Below are positions 50,181-58,140 of a stretch of 64,000 bases of DNA, piece after piece. The notes under the pieces are model-generated. The model was not told the origin of the DNA and ran no database searches. It was given only the letters and a program-made list of their open reading frames with translations. The DNA comes from Curtobacterium pusillum. GTDB taxonomy: Bacteria; Actinomycetota; Actinomycetes; Actinomycetales; Microbacteriaceae. Position numbers and translations under genes: made by a program. Within the stretch, counting starts at the first letter, position 1. Every line of letters begins with the position of its first letter. Location of the stretch: assembly GCF_013359865.1 (NCBI RefSeq), contig NZ_JABMCE010000051.1, positions 1 to 64,000 of the forward strand. The letters are read 5' to 3'.

Positions 50181-50894
50181 ATGAGCACCCCCCGTACCGT
50201 CCTCGTCACCGGCGGCAACCGCGGCATCGGCCACGCGCTCGCGGAGCGCTTCGTCGCCGCCGGCCACCGGGTCGCCGTCACGTCCCGGAGCGGGCAGGGC
50301 GGGCCCGAGGGTGCCCTCACGGTGCCGGCCGACATCACCGACACCGCGTCCGTGGACGCCGCGTTCTCGCAGGTCGAGGCCGAGCTCGGGCCGATCGAGG
50401 TGCTCGTCGCGAACGCCGGCATCACGAACGACCAGCTCCTGCTGCGCATGTCCGAGGACGACTTCACGAGTGTCATCGACACGAACCTCACCGGGACCTT
50501 CCGCGTCGTCAAGCGCGCCACGAAGGGCATGATGAAGGCGAAGTTCGGCCGCATCGTGCTCATGTCGAGCGTCGTCGGCGCCTACGGGCAGGTCGGCCAG
50601 GTCAACTACGCGTCGTCGAAGGCCGCGCTCGTCGGCATGGCCCGCTCGATCACCCGCGAGCTCGGGTCCCGCGGCATCACGGCGAACGTCGTCGCGCCTG
50701 GCTTCATCCAGACGGACATGACGGCGGCACTGCCCGAGGAACTCCAGGCCGAGTTCAAGAAGCAGATCCCGGCCGCGCGCTACGGCACAGTCGACGACGT
50801 GGCCGACGCCACCCTGTTCCTCGCCGGTGACGGTGCCGGGTACATCTCCGGCGCGGTCATCCCGGTCGACGGCGGCCTCGGTATGGGGCACTGA
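50181..50894 (+). CDS. fabG: 3-oxoacyl-ACP reductase (FabG type SDR)
   Basis: A 237-aa NADPH-dependent reductase of fatty acid elongation. The Rossmann motif TGGNRGIG is at about 10-17, NAGITNDQLL is typical of FabG, and the catalytic Tyr-Lys is in NYASSKAAL; APGFIQTDM closes the substrate site. ATG 50181 has a GGAG site 5 nt upstream; in-frame starts at 50154 and 50121 are possible. It converges on serB with 13 bp between. Confidence 0.9.
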   Translation: MSTPRTVLVTGGNRGIGHALAERFVAAGHRVAVTSRSGQGGPEGALTVPADITDTASVDAAFSQVEAELGPIEVLVANAGITNDQLLLRMSEDDFTSVIDTNLTGTFRVVKRATKGMMKAKFGRIVLMSSVVGAYGQVGQVNYASSKAALVGMARSITRELGSRGITANVVAPGFIQTDMTAALPEELQAEFKKQIPAARYGTVDDVADATLFLAGDGAGYISGAVIPVDGGLGMGH

Positions 50895-50907
50895 CCCGGC
50901 GGGACCC

Positions 50908-51546
50908 CTAGCCGCGCAGGCCGAGCGTCGCGAGCACGGCCGACAGGTCGCGGTCGACGACCGCGACGTCCGCCTGCTCCCGCACCCGCGGCTTCGCGTC
51001 GAACGCCACCGACAGGGCAGCGACGCGCATCATCTCGAGGTCGTTCGCACCGTCCCCGACCGCGACGGTGCGGGCTGCCGGGACGCCGTCCGCGTCGGCC
51101 CACTCCCGGAGCGCCGCCGCCTTCGCGTGCGCGTCCACCACGTCCCCGAGCACCCGCCCGGTCAGGACGCCGTCCGTCACCTCGAGCCGGTTCGCCCGGC
51201 AGTGGTCGAGACCCAGGCGCTCGGCGAACGGGTCGAGGACCTCGTGGAAGCCGCCGGACACGACGCCGACCGTCCCGCCGGCGGCGTGCACGCCGCGGAC
51301 GAGTTCGTCGGCACCCCGCGTCACGCGGACCGCGTCCCGTGCGCCTCGGAAGACGTCTTCCTGGAGGCCCGCAAGGGTCGCGACACGCTCCCGGAGGCTC
51401 GCCGCGAAGTCGATCTCACCGCGCATGGCGCGCTCCGTGATCGCCGCGACCTGTGGCCGGGTCCCGGCGCTGTCGGCCAGGAGTTCGATGACCTCGTCCT
51501 CGAGGAGCGTGGAATCGGCATCGAGGACGACGAGGAAGCGGGGCAC
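50908..51546 (-). CDS. serB: Phosphoserine phosphatase (SerB)
   Basis: A 212-aa HAD-family enzyme for the last step of serine synthesis. The nucleophile motif VLDADSTLLEDE is at about 7-18, SGGFHE (motif II) in the middle, and GDGANDLEMM (motif III). No ACT domain is present, unlike the longer actinobacterial SerB. GTG 51546 is confirmed by the leaderless promoter 6 nt upstream; the open frame beyond is antisense shadow. Confidence 0.92.
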   Translation of the reverse strand: MPRFLVVLDADSTLLEDEVIELLADSAGTRPQVAAITERAMRGEIDFAASLRERVATLAGLQEDVFRGARDAVRVTRGADELVRGVHAAGGTVGVVSGGFHEVLDPFAERLGLDHCRANRLEVTDGVLTGRVLGDVVDAHAKAAALREWADADGVPAARTVAVGDGANDLEMMRVAALSVAFDAKPRVREQADVAVVDRDLSAVLATLGLRG

Positions 51547-51552
51547 GCACCA

Positions 51553-51558
51553 ACGGTA
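51553..51558 (-). promoter_or_regulatory. -10 hexamer of serB, leaderless
   Basis: TACCGT on the minus strand ends 6 nt before GTG 51546. Confidence 0.5.
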
Positions 51559-51560
51559 CC

Positions 51561-51612
51561 GACTGTCGGAGGCGCGGCTGGTCCGTGTGACGTCAGCCGC
51601 GCCTCCAGTGCG
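51561..51612. repeat. GGAGGCGCGG element between glgC and serB
   Basis: Arms GTCGGAGGCGCGGCTG and CAGCCGCGCCTCCAGTGC with a 13-nt loop. It lies just after the glgC stop and upstream of the serB promoter, so it can end glgC transcription. Confidence 0.8.
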
Positions 51613-51620
51613 TCGCGTCG

Positions 51621-52862
51621 CTACGCGTCGACCCGCACGCCCTTGCCCACCACCGTGATGCCGGACTCGGTGACCGTGAAGCCACGGGCCTCGTCGGCTT
51701 CGCGGTCGACGCCCACCTGGGCGCCGGGAGCGATGACCACGTCCTTGTCGAGGATCGCGCGGTTCACGATCGAGCCGGCGCCGATCGACGCCCGCTCGAA
51801 GACGATCGAGTCGAGCACCTTCGCACCCGAGTCGATGCCGCACCAGGGACCGATCATGCTGCGCTCGACCTGCGCGCCCGACACGAGGCAGCCGAGCGAC
51901 ACGAGCGAGTCCACCGTCGAGCCGGTGTTGCCGTTCGCGTCCCGGACGAACTTCGCCGGGGGCAGGTTCGTCTGCTGGTTGAAGATCGGCCAGTCCTGGT
52001 TGTACAGGTTGAAGACCGGCACCGGTGCGATGAGGTCCATGTGCGCGTCGTAGAACGAGTCGATCGTGCCGACGTCGCGCCAGTAGTACCGGTCGCGCTC
52101 GTTCGACCCGGGGACCTCGTTGCGCTTGAGGTCGTACACACCGGCGTCGCCGCGTGCCACGAAGTCGGGGACGATGTCGCCGCCCATGTCGTGGTTCGAC
52201 GTCTCGATCTGCCCGTCCCGGAGCACGGCGTCGACGAGGGCGTCGGCGTCGAACACGTAGTTGCCCATCGACGCGAGGATCTCGCCGGGGGAGTCGGCCA
52301 GGCCGACGGCGTCCTTCGGCTTCTCGAGGAACGCGTCGATCTTCGTCGGGTCGTCATCGGCGACCTGGATGACGCCGAACTGGTCGGCGAGGCCGATGGG
52401 CTGCCGGATCGCGGCCACCGTCGCACTCCGACCGGAGGCGATGTGGGCCTCGACCATCTGGTGGAAGTCCATCCGGTAGACGTGGTCCGCGCCGACCACG
52501 ACCACGATGTCGGGGCGTTCGTCACGGAGCAGGTTGAGCGACTGCAGGATCGCGTCGGCCGACCCGGCGAACCAGCGCTTGCCGAGTCGCTGCTGCGCGG
52601 GCACCGACGCGACGTACGAGCCGAGCAGCCCCTCCATGCGCCAGGTCTCCGCGACGTGACGGTCGAGACTGTGCGACTTGTACTGGGTCAGCACGACGAT
52701 CTTCTGCAGCCCGGAGTTCACCAGGTTCGACAGTGCGAAGTCGATGAGACGGAAGTTCCCGCCGAACGGGACCGCGGGCTTCGCGCGGTCGGCCGTCAGC
52801 GGCATGAGCCGCTTGCCCTCGCCGCCGGCGAGCACGATGCCGAAGACCTTCTTTGGTGCCAT
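51621..52862 (-). CDS. glgC: Glucose-1-phosphate adenylyltransferase
   Basis: A 413-aa nucleotidyltransferase making ADP-glucose for glycogen and related alpha-glucans. N-terminal motifs are [14 protein letters not shown] (11-24) and [15 protein letters not shown]; the C-terminal left-handed beta-helix starts near 290 ([18 protein letters not shown]). ATG 52862 is supported by a -10 box 7 nt upstream. Divergent from glgA, 47 bp apart. Confidence 0.96.
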   Translation of the reverse strand: MAPKKVFGIVLAGGEGKRLMPLTADRAKPAVPFGGNFRLIDFALSNLVNSGLQKIVVLTQYKSHSLDRHVAETWRMEGLLGSYVASVPAQQRLGKRWFAGSADAILQSLNLLRDERPDIVVVVGADHVYRMDFHQMVEAHIASGRSATVAAIRQPIGLADQFGVIQVADDDPTKIDAFLEKPKDAVGLADSPGEILASMGNYVFDADALVDAVLRDGQIETSNHDMGGDIVPDFVARGDAGVYDLKRNEVPGSNERDRYYWRDVGTIDSFYDAHMDLIAPVPVFNLYNQDWPIFNQQTNLPPAKFVRDANGNTGSTVDSLVSLGCLVSGAQVERSMIGPWCGIDSGAKVLDSIVFERASIGAGSIVNRAILDKDVVIAPGAQVGVDREADEARGFTVTESGITVVGKGVRVDA

Positions 52863-52909
52863 GTCGCTCACAGTAGGCGTCAGCACTGGGAACCGGTTAC
52901 GTTGAACGC
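52863..52909. promoter_or_regulatory. Divergent leaderless promoters glgC/glgA
   Basis: TACTGT on the minus strand (52870-52875) ends 7 nt before the glgC ATG; TACGTT on the plus strand (52898-52903) ends 6 nt before the glgA GTG. The two -10 boxes are 22 bp apart, so the promoters overlap and could compete or be co-regulated. Confidence 0.6.
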
Positions 52910-54109
52910 GTGCGAGTCGATCTACTGACCAGGGAGTATCCGCCGGAGGTCTACGGCGGTGCGGGTGTCCACGTGGCCGAACTCACGGCCGCCCTGCGGT
53001 CCGGGACGGAGACGGACGTGCGCGTCCGGGCCTTCGGGGCCTTCCGCGACGAGGCCGACGTCTGGGCGTACCGGACGCCGAACGGCCTCGAGCAGGCGAA
53101 CGGTGCGCTGCAGGCGCTCGGGACCGACGTCGCGATCGCGGCCGACGTCGAGGGTGCCGACCTGGTGCACTCCCACACGTGGTACGCGAACACGGCGGGC
53201 CGGATCGCGCAGCTGACCTACGGCATCCCGCACGTGGTCACGGCGCACAGCCTCGAGCCGCTCCGGCCCTGGAAGGCCGAGCAGCTCGGCGGGGGGTACC
53301 GACTGTCGAGCTGGATGGAGCGCGAAGCGTTCGAGCACGCCGACGGTGTGATCGCGGTGTCGAAGGCGATGCGCGCCGACATCCTCCGCTCGTACCCGTC
53401 GATCGACCCGGCGAAGGTGCACGTCGTCTACAACGGCATCGACATCGAGGAGTGGAAGCCGACCGTCGACGAGGACGCCGTGCGGGCGCTCGGGATCGAC
53501 CCGTCTCGGCGGTCGGTGGTGTTCGTCGGGCGCATCACCCGGCAGAAGGGTCTTCCGTACCTGTTGCGCGCCGTGGCCTCGTTGCCGGAGGACGTGCAGA
53601 TCGTGCTGTGCGCCGGCGCGCCGGACACGCCGGAGATCATGGCCGAGGTGACCGGGCTCGTCGAGTCGCTGCGCTCGTCGCGTCAGGGCGTCGTGTGGAT
53701 CGATCGGATGCTCGCCCACCAGGAGATCGTGAACGTGCTGTCGTCGGGCACCGTGTTCGTGTGCCCGTCCGTGTACGAGCCGCTCGGGATCGTCAACCTC
53801 GAGGCCATGGCGTGCGGCATCCCCGTGGTCGGGACGGGCACCGGTGGCATCCCCGAGGTCGTCGCCGACGGCCTGACCGGGCGCATCGTGCCGATCGACC
53901 AGGCGCAGGACGGCACCGGGACCCCGACGGACCCGGACCGCTTCGTCGAGGACCTGGCCGCGACCCTGAACGAGGTCATCGCGGACGAGGGTCTGGCGAA
54001 GCTCATGGGCCGCGCCGGACGCCTCCGCGTCGAGACGGAGTTCACCTGGGGCGCGATCGCCGAGCGGACACGGCAGGTCTACGACGAGGTGCTCGGCCAG
54101 AACCCGTAG
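52910..54109 (+). CDS. glgA: GT4-type glycogen synthase / maltose-1-phosphate synthase (GlgA/GlgM)
   Basis: A 399-aa GT-B glycosyltransferase using ADP-glucose. The start [20 protein letters not shown] and the motif [21 protein letters not shown] (family GT4 E-x7-E) mark the actinobacterial type, not the GT5 synthase of E. coli. The mycobacterial homologue GlgM makes maltose-1-phosphate, feeding GlgE; treS in this window fits that pathway. GTG start, leaderless. Its stop codon forms part of the next gene's -10 box. Confidence 0.92.
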   Translation: MRVDLLTREYPPEVYGGAGVHVAELTAALRSGTETDVRVRAFGAFRDEADVWAYRTPNGLEQANGALQALGTDVAIAADVEGADLVHSHTWYANTAGRIAQLTYGIPHVVTAHSLEPLRPWKAEQLGGGYRLSSWMEREAFEHADGVIAVSKAMRADILRSYPSIDPAKVHVVYNGIDIEEWKPTVDEDAVRALGIDPSRRSVVFVGRITRQKGLPYLLRAVASLPEDVQIVLCAGAPDTPEIMAEVTGLVESLRSSRQGVVWIDRMLAHQEIVNVLSSGTVFVCPSVYEPLGIVNLEAMACGIPVVGTGTGGIPEVVADGLTGRIVPIDQAQDGTGTPTDPDRFVEDLAATLNEVIADEGLAKLMGRAGRLRVETEFTWGAIAERTRQVYDEVLGQNP

Positions 54110-54112
54110 GCT
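54107..54112 (+). promoter_or_regulatory. -10 hexamer overlapping the glgA stop codon
   Basis: TAGGCT: its first three bases are the glgA stop TAG. It ends 6 nt before ATG 54119, matching the leaderless spacing of the window. Confidence 0.5.
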
Positions 54113-54118
54113 GATCAC

Positions 54119-54901
54119 ATGCCCTCGGTCGTGCGCTTGTCAGACGTCTCCGTGGTCCGCAACGGGGCCACCATCCTCGACGGGATCTCGTGGGAGGTGC
54201 AGGACGACGAACGCTGGGTGGTGCTCGGCGCGAACGGCGCCGGCAAGACCACGCTGCTCCAGATCGCCGGTGCGCAGACCTTCCCGACCTCGGGCGACGT
54301 CGAGGTGCTCGGCACGGAACTCGGCGGCGCCGACCTGTTCGAGCTCCGGCCCCGGATCGGCTTCGCGTCGACCGCGCTCGCCCGCCGGATCCCGGTGACC
54401 GAGAAGGTCATCGACGTGGTGCTCACGGCGGCGTACTCCGTGACGGGGCGCTGGAACGAGGAGTACGAGGAGCTCGACGTCCGCCGCGCGCAGCGCGTGC
54501 TCGACGAATGGGGCCTCGGTGCCTTCACCGACCGCACGTTCGGCGAGCTGAGCGACGGCGAGCAGAAGCGCGTCCAGATCGCCCGCGCGGTGATGACCGA
54601 CCCGGAGGTCCTGTTCCTCGACGAACCGGCCGCGTCGCTCGACCTCGGCGCCCGGGAGAGCCTCGTCCGGACCCTCGGCGGCTACGCCCAGAGCGAGGAC
54701 TCGCCCGCGATCGTCATCGTCACCCACCACGTCGAGGAGATCCCCGCCGGGTTCACCCACGCCCTGGTGCTCGCGGACGGCCACGTGCAGGCCGCCGGCC
54801 CCATCGACGAGGTCCTGACCGCGGCGACGCTCACCACGGCGTTCGGCATCGACCTGACCGTCACGAAGGACGCCGGCCGGTACACGGCGCGCGCGGCGTA
54901 G
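54119..54901 (+). CDS. Stand-alone ABC ATP-binding protein
   Basis: A 260-aa single ABC ATPase. Walker A is GANGAGKTTL (about 40-49), the signature LSDGEQKR (about 142) and Walker B VLFLDEPAASLD. No permease or substrate-binding gene is adjacent. It resembles the ModF/YlmA-like orphan ATPases; substrate and partner are unknown. It may be read from its own promoter or from glgA. Confidence 0.85.
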   Translation: MPSVVRLSDVSVVRNGATILDGISWEVQDDERWVVLGANGAGKTTLLQIAGAQTFPTSGDVEVLGTELGGADLFELRPRIGFASTALARRIPVTEKVIDVVLTAAYSVTGRWNEEYEELDVRRAQRVLDEWGLGAFTDRTFGELSDGEQKRVQIARAVMTDPEVLFLDEPAASLDLGARESLVRTLGGYAQSEDSPAIVIVTHHVEEIPAGFTHALVLADGHVQAAGPIDEVLTAATLTTAFGIDLTVTKDAGRYTARAA

Positions 54902-54927
54902 TGCCTGCGCGTCGGCTGTCTCTCTGG

Positions 54928-55026
54928 TAACGTGGACGGCTGGCGTACGCCGCAGACTTCATGCACCTGGCAGGGTCTCGACCCGGCCGCGCATCTCCCA
55001 ACACCGACATTGACCGAGGAATCCTG
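54928..55026 (+). promoter_or_regulatory. rpmE2 promoter and probable L31 leader
   Basis: A -10 TAACGT (54928-54933) gives a leader of about 87 nt. It holds GGCGTACGCC, the hairpin GGGTC-TC-GACCC (54974-54985) and the ribosome site GAGGA (55016-55020). Actinobacterial L31 genes are known to carry autoregulatory RNA leaders; this may be one. No Zur box is seen. Confidence 0.45.
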
Positions 55027-55275
55027 ATGAAGACCGACATCCACCCCGAGTACCGCGCCATCGTCTTCCGTGACCTGGCCTCTGGTGAGACGTTCCTGAC
55101 GCGTTCGACCGCGAACAGCGACAAGACCATCGAGCTCGACGGTGCCACGTACCCGGTCATCGACGTCGAGATCTCGTCGGCGTCGCACCCGTTCTACACG
55201 GGCAAGCAGCGCATCCTCGACTCGGCCGGTCGCGTCGAGAAGTTCAACCAGCGCTTCAAGGGCTTCGGCAAGTAA
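55027..55275 (+). CDS. rpmE2: 50S ribosomal protein L31 type B
   Basis: An 82-aa bL31 protein of the central protuberance bridging the subunits. It starts [14 protein letters not shown] and lacks the Cys ligands of the zinc-binding form, so it is the Cys-minus type B, usually made in place of the zinc form when zinc is short. ATG 55027 has a GAGGA site. Strong terminator downstream. Confidence 0.95.
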   Translation: MKTDIHPEYRAIVFRDLASGETFLTRSTANSDKTIELDGATYPVIDVEISSASHPFYTGKQRILDSAGRVEKFNQRFKGFGK

Positions 55276-55293
55276 GCAGCTCTTCCGCGCAAA

Positions 55294-55333
55294 CGAAACG
55301 GGCGGCTCTCCTCCGGGAGGGCCGCCCGTTTCG
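55294..55333 (+). terminator. rpmE2 terminator
   Basis: A perfect 13-bp stem CGAAACGGGCGGC / GCCGCCCGTTTCG with an inner CTCC/GGAG extension. Confidence 0.85.
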
Positions 55334-55357
55334 CTGTGCCGGGGCGCGCGTACGACT

Positions 55358-55428
55358 GCAAGACACCGGTGTTCGTCCGCCGCACCCCCGCATTCCGGGG
55401 CGCGCAGGACGGACACCGGTGTTTTGCG
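55358..55428. repeat. Nested inverted repeats with ACACCGGTGT cores
   Basis: Two copies of the palindrome ACACCGGTGTT (55363-55373 and 55413-55423) are themselves in inverted orientation within 22-bp arms (TGCAAGACACCGGTGTTCGT and its near-complement) around a 28-bp spacer. GGGGCGCGC also occurs twice. It lies at the convergent end of rpmE2 and the exonuclease gene. Confidence 0.7.
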
Positions 55429-55437
55429 GAGGGGGAT

Positions 55438-56184
55438 TCAGCCGGCGTTGCGGTGGGGCCAGCGGCCGTCGGCGGTGAATGCCGGATCGCGCTTCTTGCG
55501 CATGTAGTCCTGGAACGACGACGCCTGCTCGGCGCACCAGCCGACCTGCTTGCGGTGGAGCTCCTCCGCGGAGACACCGAGCTCCTCGGGGTACTTCGCC
55601 GCGATCGCCTGCGCGACGCGGCCGGCAGCGATGGCATCGGCGCCGGCGTCGTGCGCGTCGTCGAGGGTGACGCCGTAGAGCTCGGACGCGGCTTCGAGCG
55701 TGCGCTTGCCCTTGCGGTAGGTGTCGAGCGCCTTGTCGATCACGAGCGGGTCGACGACGTTGCCGATGACGGGGGAGGCGATGCCGTGCCGCTTGGCCTC
55801 ACGATCGAGGACGGTGAGGTCGTACGGGGCGTTGTAGATCACGAGCGGGATGCCCCGGGCGAACACGGCCTCGACCGCGGCGATGATCTCGGCGACGACC
55901 TCGCCGGCGGATCGGCCCTCGGCGCGGGCGCGCTCGGTGGTGATGCCGTGGACCGCGGCCGCGCCCTCGGGGATCTCGACACCGGGGTCCGCGAGCCAGG
56001 CACCCTCCACGATGGACCGCCCCGTCATGTCGATGAGGCCCACGTGCGCGGTGACGATCCGTGCGGTCTCGACGTCGACGCCGGTGGTCTCGAGGTCGAA
56101 GACGCCGAGCGCGTGCCACCACGGGCGGCCCGTGAGGTCCTGGACCGGAGCGGGCGTCTCGAGTTCTGCTGTGGGGAACGTCAC
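55438..56184 (-). CDS. DnaQ-like 3'-5' exonuclease
   Basis: A 248-aa DEDDh exonuclease. Metal-binding residues are visible: D30 and E32 in FDLETTG, Asp in YNAPYDLTVL, and His/Asp in HDAGADA. The family includes DNA polymerase III epsilon and nucleases for repair or RNA turnover. As a single domain without a beta-clamp or polymerase partner nearby, its substrate is open. GTG 56184 matches a leaderless promoter. Confidence 0.9.
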   Translation of the reverse strand: MTFPTAELETPAPVQDLTGRPWWHALGVFDLETTGVDVETARIVTAHVGLIDMTGRSIVEGAWLADPGVEIPEGAAAVHGITTERARAEGRSAGEVVAEIIAAVEAVFARGIPLVIYNAPYDLTVLDREAKRHGIASPVIGNVVDPLVIDKALDTYRKGKRTLEAASELYGVTLDDAHDAGADAIAAGRVAQAIAAKYPEELGVSAEELHRKQVGWCAEQASSFQDYMRKKRDPAFTADGRWPHRNAG

Positions 56185-56190
56185 GCGGTC

Positions 56191-56196
56191 AGGCTA
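56191..56196 (-). promoter_or_regulatory. -10 hexamer of the exonuclease gene, leaderless
   Basis: TAGCCT on the minus strand ends 6 nt before GTG 56184. Confidence 0.5.
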
Positions 56197-56242
56197 ACGG
56201 GACGCACCGACACGCCGGGCGCGACCCGCCTGACCGGACCGA

Positions 56243-56261
56243 GCCGTGCCTCCAGTCCGAC
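56243..56261. repeat. Solo right arm of the GGAGGCGCGG family
   Basis: GCCGTGCCTCCAGTCCGAC lies just after the treS stop. No convincing left arm is nearby. Confidence 0.5.
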
Positions 56262-56275
56262 GGCGCGCCGCGCGC

Positions 56276-57985
56276 CTACGCGACCGGCGCGCCCACATGC
56301 AGCCAGTAGAACGACTGCGTGCCCATCGTGAGCGTCACGTTGCCGTCCTCGTCGAACGACGGGAACGAGCCGCCGCCGAACAGGTCGTAGAGCGGCCGCC
56401 CGGCGTACTGCGGCGCGGAGACCGTCACCGAGGTCGGGTTCGTGGCGAACGAGAACACGCAGAGGACGTCCTCCGCCGAGGGCCCGAACTGTTGACCGGA
56501 GCCCTCCCACGAGCGGACGAAGGCGAGCACCGATTCGTTCGACGTGTCCTGCACGTCGAGCGTGCCGAGCCCGAACACGGGGTGGGCCTTGCGCACGTGG
56601 ATCACGTTGCGGACCCAGTGCAGCAGGGAGCGGGACTGGGCGAGCTGCGCCTCGACGTTGACCTGCGCGTAGTTGTAGACGAGGGACTGCACCACGGGCA
56701 GGTACAGCTTCCCGGGGTCCGCGGTGGAGAAGCCGGCGTTCCGGTCCGGCGTCCACTGCATCGGCGTACGCGAGGAGTCCCGGTCGGGCAGCCAGATGTT
56801 GTCGCCCATCCCGATCTCGTCGCCGTAGTACAGGAAGGGGGAGCCGGGCAGCGAGAACAGCAGCGCGTGGATGAGCTCGAGCTCGGCGCGGGAGTTGTCG
56901 AGCAGGGGAGCGAGGCGACGGCGGATGCCGATGTTCGACCGCATGCGGGGGTCGTAGCCGTACCACCCGTACATCGCCTGGCGGTACTCCTCGCTCACCA
57001 TCTCGAGCGTGAGCTCGTCGTGGTTGCGGAGGAACACACCCCAGGCGGCGCTCGACGGGACGTCCAGGGTCTCGGACAGGATCGCCTTGAGCTCGGCGGC
57101 GTGCTGGGCACGGAGCGAGTAGAAGATGCGCGGCATCACCGGGAAATCGAAGGCCATGTGGCACTCCGGCTCCTCGTCGGTGCCGAAGAAGGCGGCGGTC
57201 TCGCGCGGCCACTGGTTCGCCTCGGCGAGGAGGACACGCCCCGGGTACTCGTCGTCCACCATCGCGCGGAGCTTCTTGATGAACTCGTGCGTCTCGGGTT
57301 CGCCCTCGCCGTTGCCGTCCTCGGACTCGAACAGGTACGGGATCGCATCGAGCCGGAGGCCGTCCACGCCCATGTCGAGCCAGTGCCGCACGACGTCGTA
57401 CACGGCCTCGACGACCGCGGGGTTCTCGAAGTTGAGGTCCGGCTGGTGCGAGAAGAACCGGTGGAAGAAGAACTGCCGGCGGACCGGGTCGAAGGTCCAG
57501 TTCGACTCCTCGGTGTCGACGAAGATGATGCGGATGTTCGAGTAGTCCTCGTCGGTGTCGCGCCAGACGTAGAAGTCGCCGTACGGACCGTCCGGGTCCT
57601 CGCGGGACTGCTGGAACCACTCGTGCTGGTCCGACGTGTGGTTGATCACCATGTCGATCACGATGCGCATGTTCCGCTCGTGCGACTTCGTCACGAGCTC
57701 GCGGAAGTCGTCGAGCGTGCCGAACTCGGGGAGGATCGCCTTGTAGTCGGCGATGTCGTACCCGCCGTCGCGCATCGGCGACTGGAAGAACGGGGGGAGC
57801 CAGAGCGCGTCGACGCCGAGCCACTGCAGGTAGTCGAGCTTGCCGATCACGCCCTGGAGGTCGCCGATGCCGTCGCCGTTCGAGTCGACGAACGAACGGA
57901 TCATGCACTCGTAGAACACCGAGCGCTTGTACCACTGCGGGTCGAGTGCCAGGCCGGGCAGCTGGATCGGGGCGGTGAACGTCAC
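56276..57985 (-). CDS. treS: Trehalose synthase (maltose alpha-D-glucosyltransferase)
   Basis: A GH13 enzyme of 569 aa interconverting maltose and trehalose. The barrel motifs are DMVINHTSDQH, DGLRLDAIPYLFE (Asp nucleophile), LLAEANQWP (Glu acid/base) and FLRNHDELTLEM; YKRSVFYECMIRSFVDSNGDG is split around the first strand. No maltokinase domain is fused. Start GTG 57985 is favoured because TAGCGT lies 7 nt upstream; GTG 57994, three codons earlier, would overlap that box. With glgC/glgA it links trehalose and glycogen. Confidence 0.93.
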   Translation of the reverse strand: MTFTAPIQLPGLALDPQWYKRSVFYECMIRSFVDSNGDGIGDLQGVIGKLDYLQWLGVDALWLPPFFQSPMRDGGYDIADYKAILPEFGTLDDFRELVTKSHERNMRIVIDMVINHTSDQHEWFQQSREDPDGPYGDFYVWRDTDEDYSNIRIIFVDTEESNWTFDPVRRQFFFHRFFSHQPDLNFENPAVVEAVYDVVRHWLDMGVDGLRLDAIPYLFESEDGNGEGEPETHEFIKKLRAMVDDEYPGRVLLAEANQWPRETAAFFGTDEEPECHMAFDFPVMPRIFYSLRAQHAAELKAILSETLDVPSSAAWGVFLRNHDELTLEMVSEEYRQAMYGWYGYDPRMRSNIGIRRRLAPLLDNSRAELELIHALLFSLPGSPFLYYGDEIGMGDNIWLPDRDSSRTPMQWTPDRNAGFSTADPGKLYLPVVQSLVYNYAQVNVEAQLAQSRSLLHWVRNVIHVRKAHPVFGLGTLDVQDTSNESVLAFVRSWEGSGQQFGPSAEDVLCVFSFATNPTSVTVSAPQYAGRPLYDLFGGGSFPSFDEDGNVTLTMGTQSFYWLHVGAPVA

Positions 57986-57992
57986 CTTGGAC

Positions 57993-57998
57993 ACGCTA
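57993..57998 (-). promoter_or_regulatory. -10 hexamer of treS, leaderless
   Basis: TAGCGT on the minus strand ends 7 nt before GTG 57985 and overlaps the alternative GTG 57994, so it decides between the two starts. Confidence 0.4.
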
Positions 57999-58034
57999 GG
58001 CCGCCGCTGCTCCGGTTGTCCGGAGAAAGGGAGG

Positions 58035-58058
58035 CCGGGAGGCGCGGTTCGTCCTCCA
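58035..58058. repeat. Diverged GGAGGCGCGG element between treS and the hydrolase
   Basis: CCGGGAGGCGCGG followed by a short CCTCCA. The only copy in a divergent gap rather than at a 3' end; poorly paired. Confidence 0.4.
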
Positions 58059-58127
58059 CAGGCGGGTCGCCTCAGCGAGTCGTCCCCATCCTGCGCGCGG
58101 TGACGAGGGTGCACCGGCTTGCGTTCG

Positions 58128-58133
58128 TAGACT
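58128..58133 (+). promoter_or_regulatory. -10 hexamer of the hydrolase gene, leaderless
   Basis: TAGACT ends 7 nt before ATG 58141. TTGCGT at 58119-58124 is too close to be its -35 box. Confidence 0.5.
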
Positions 58134-58140
58134 GGCCGGG

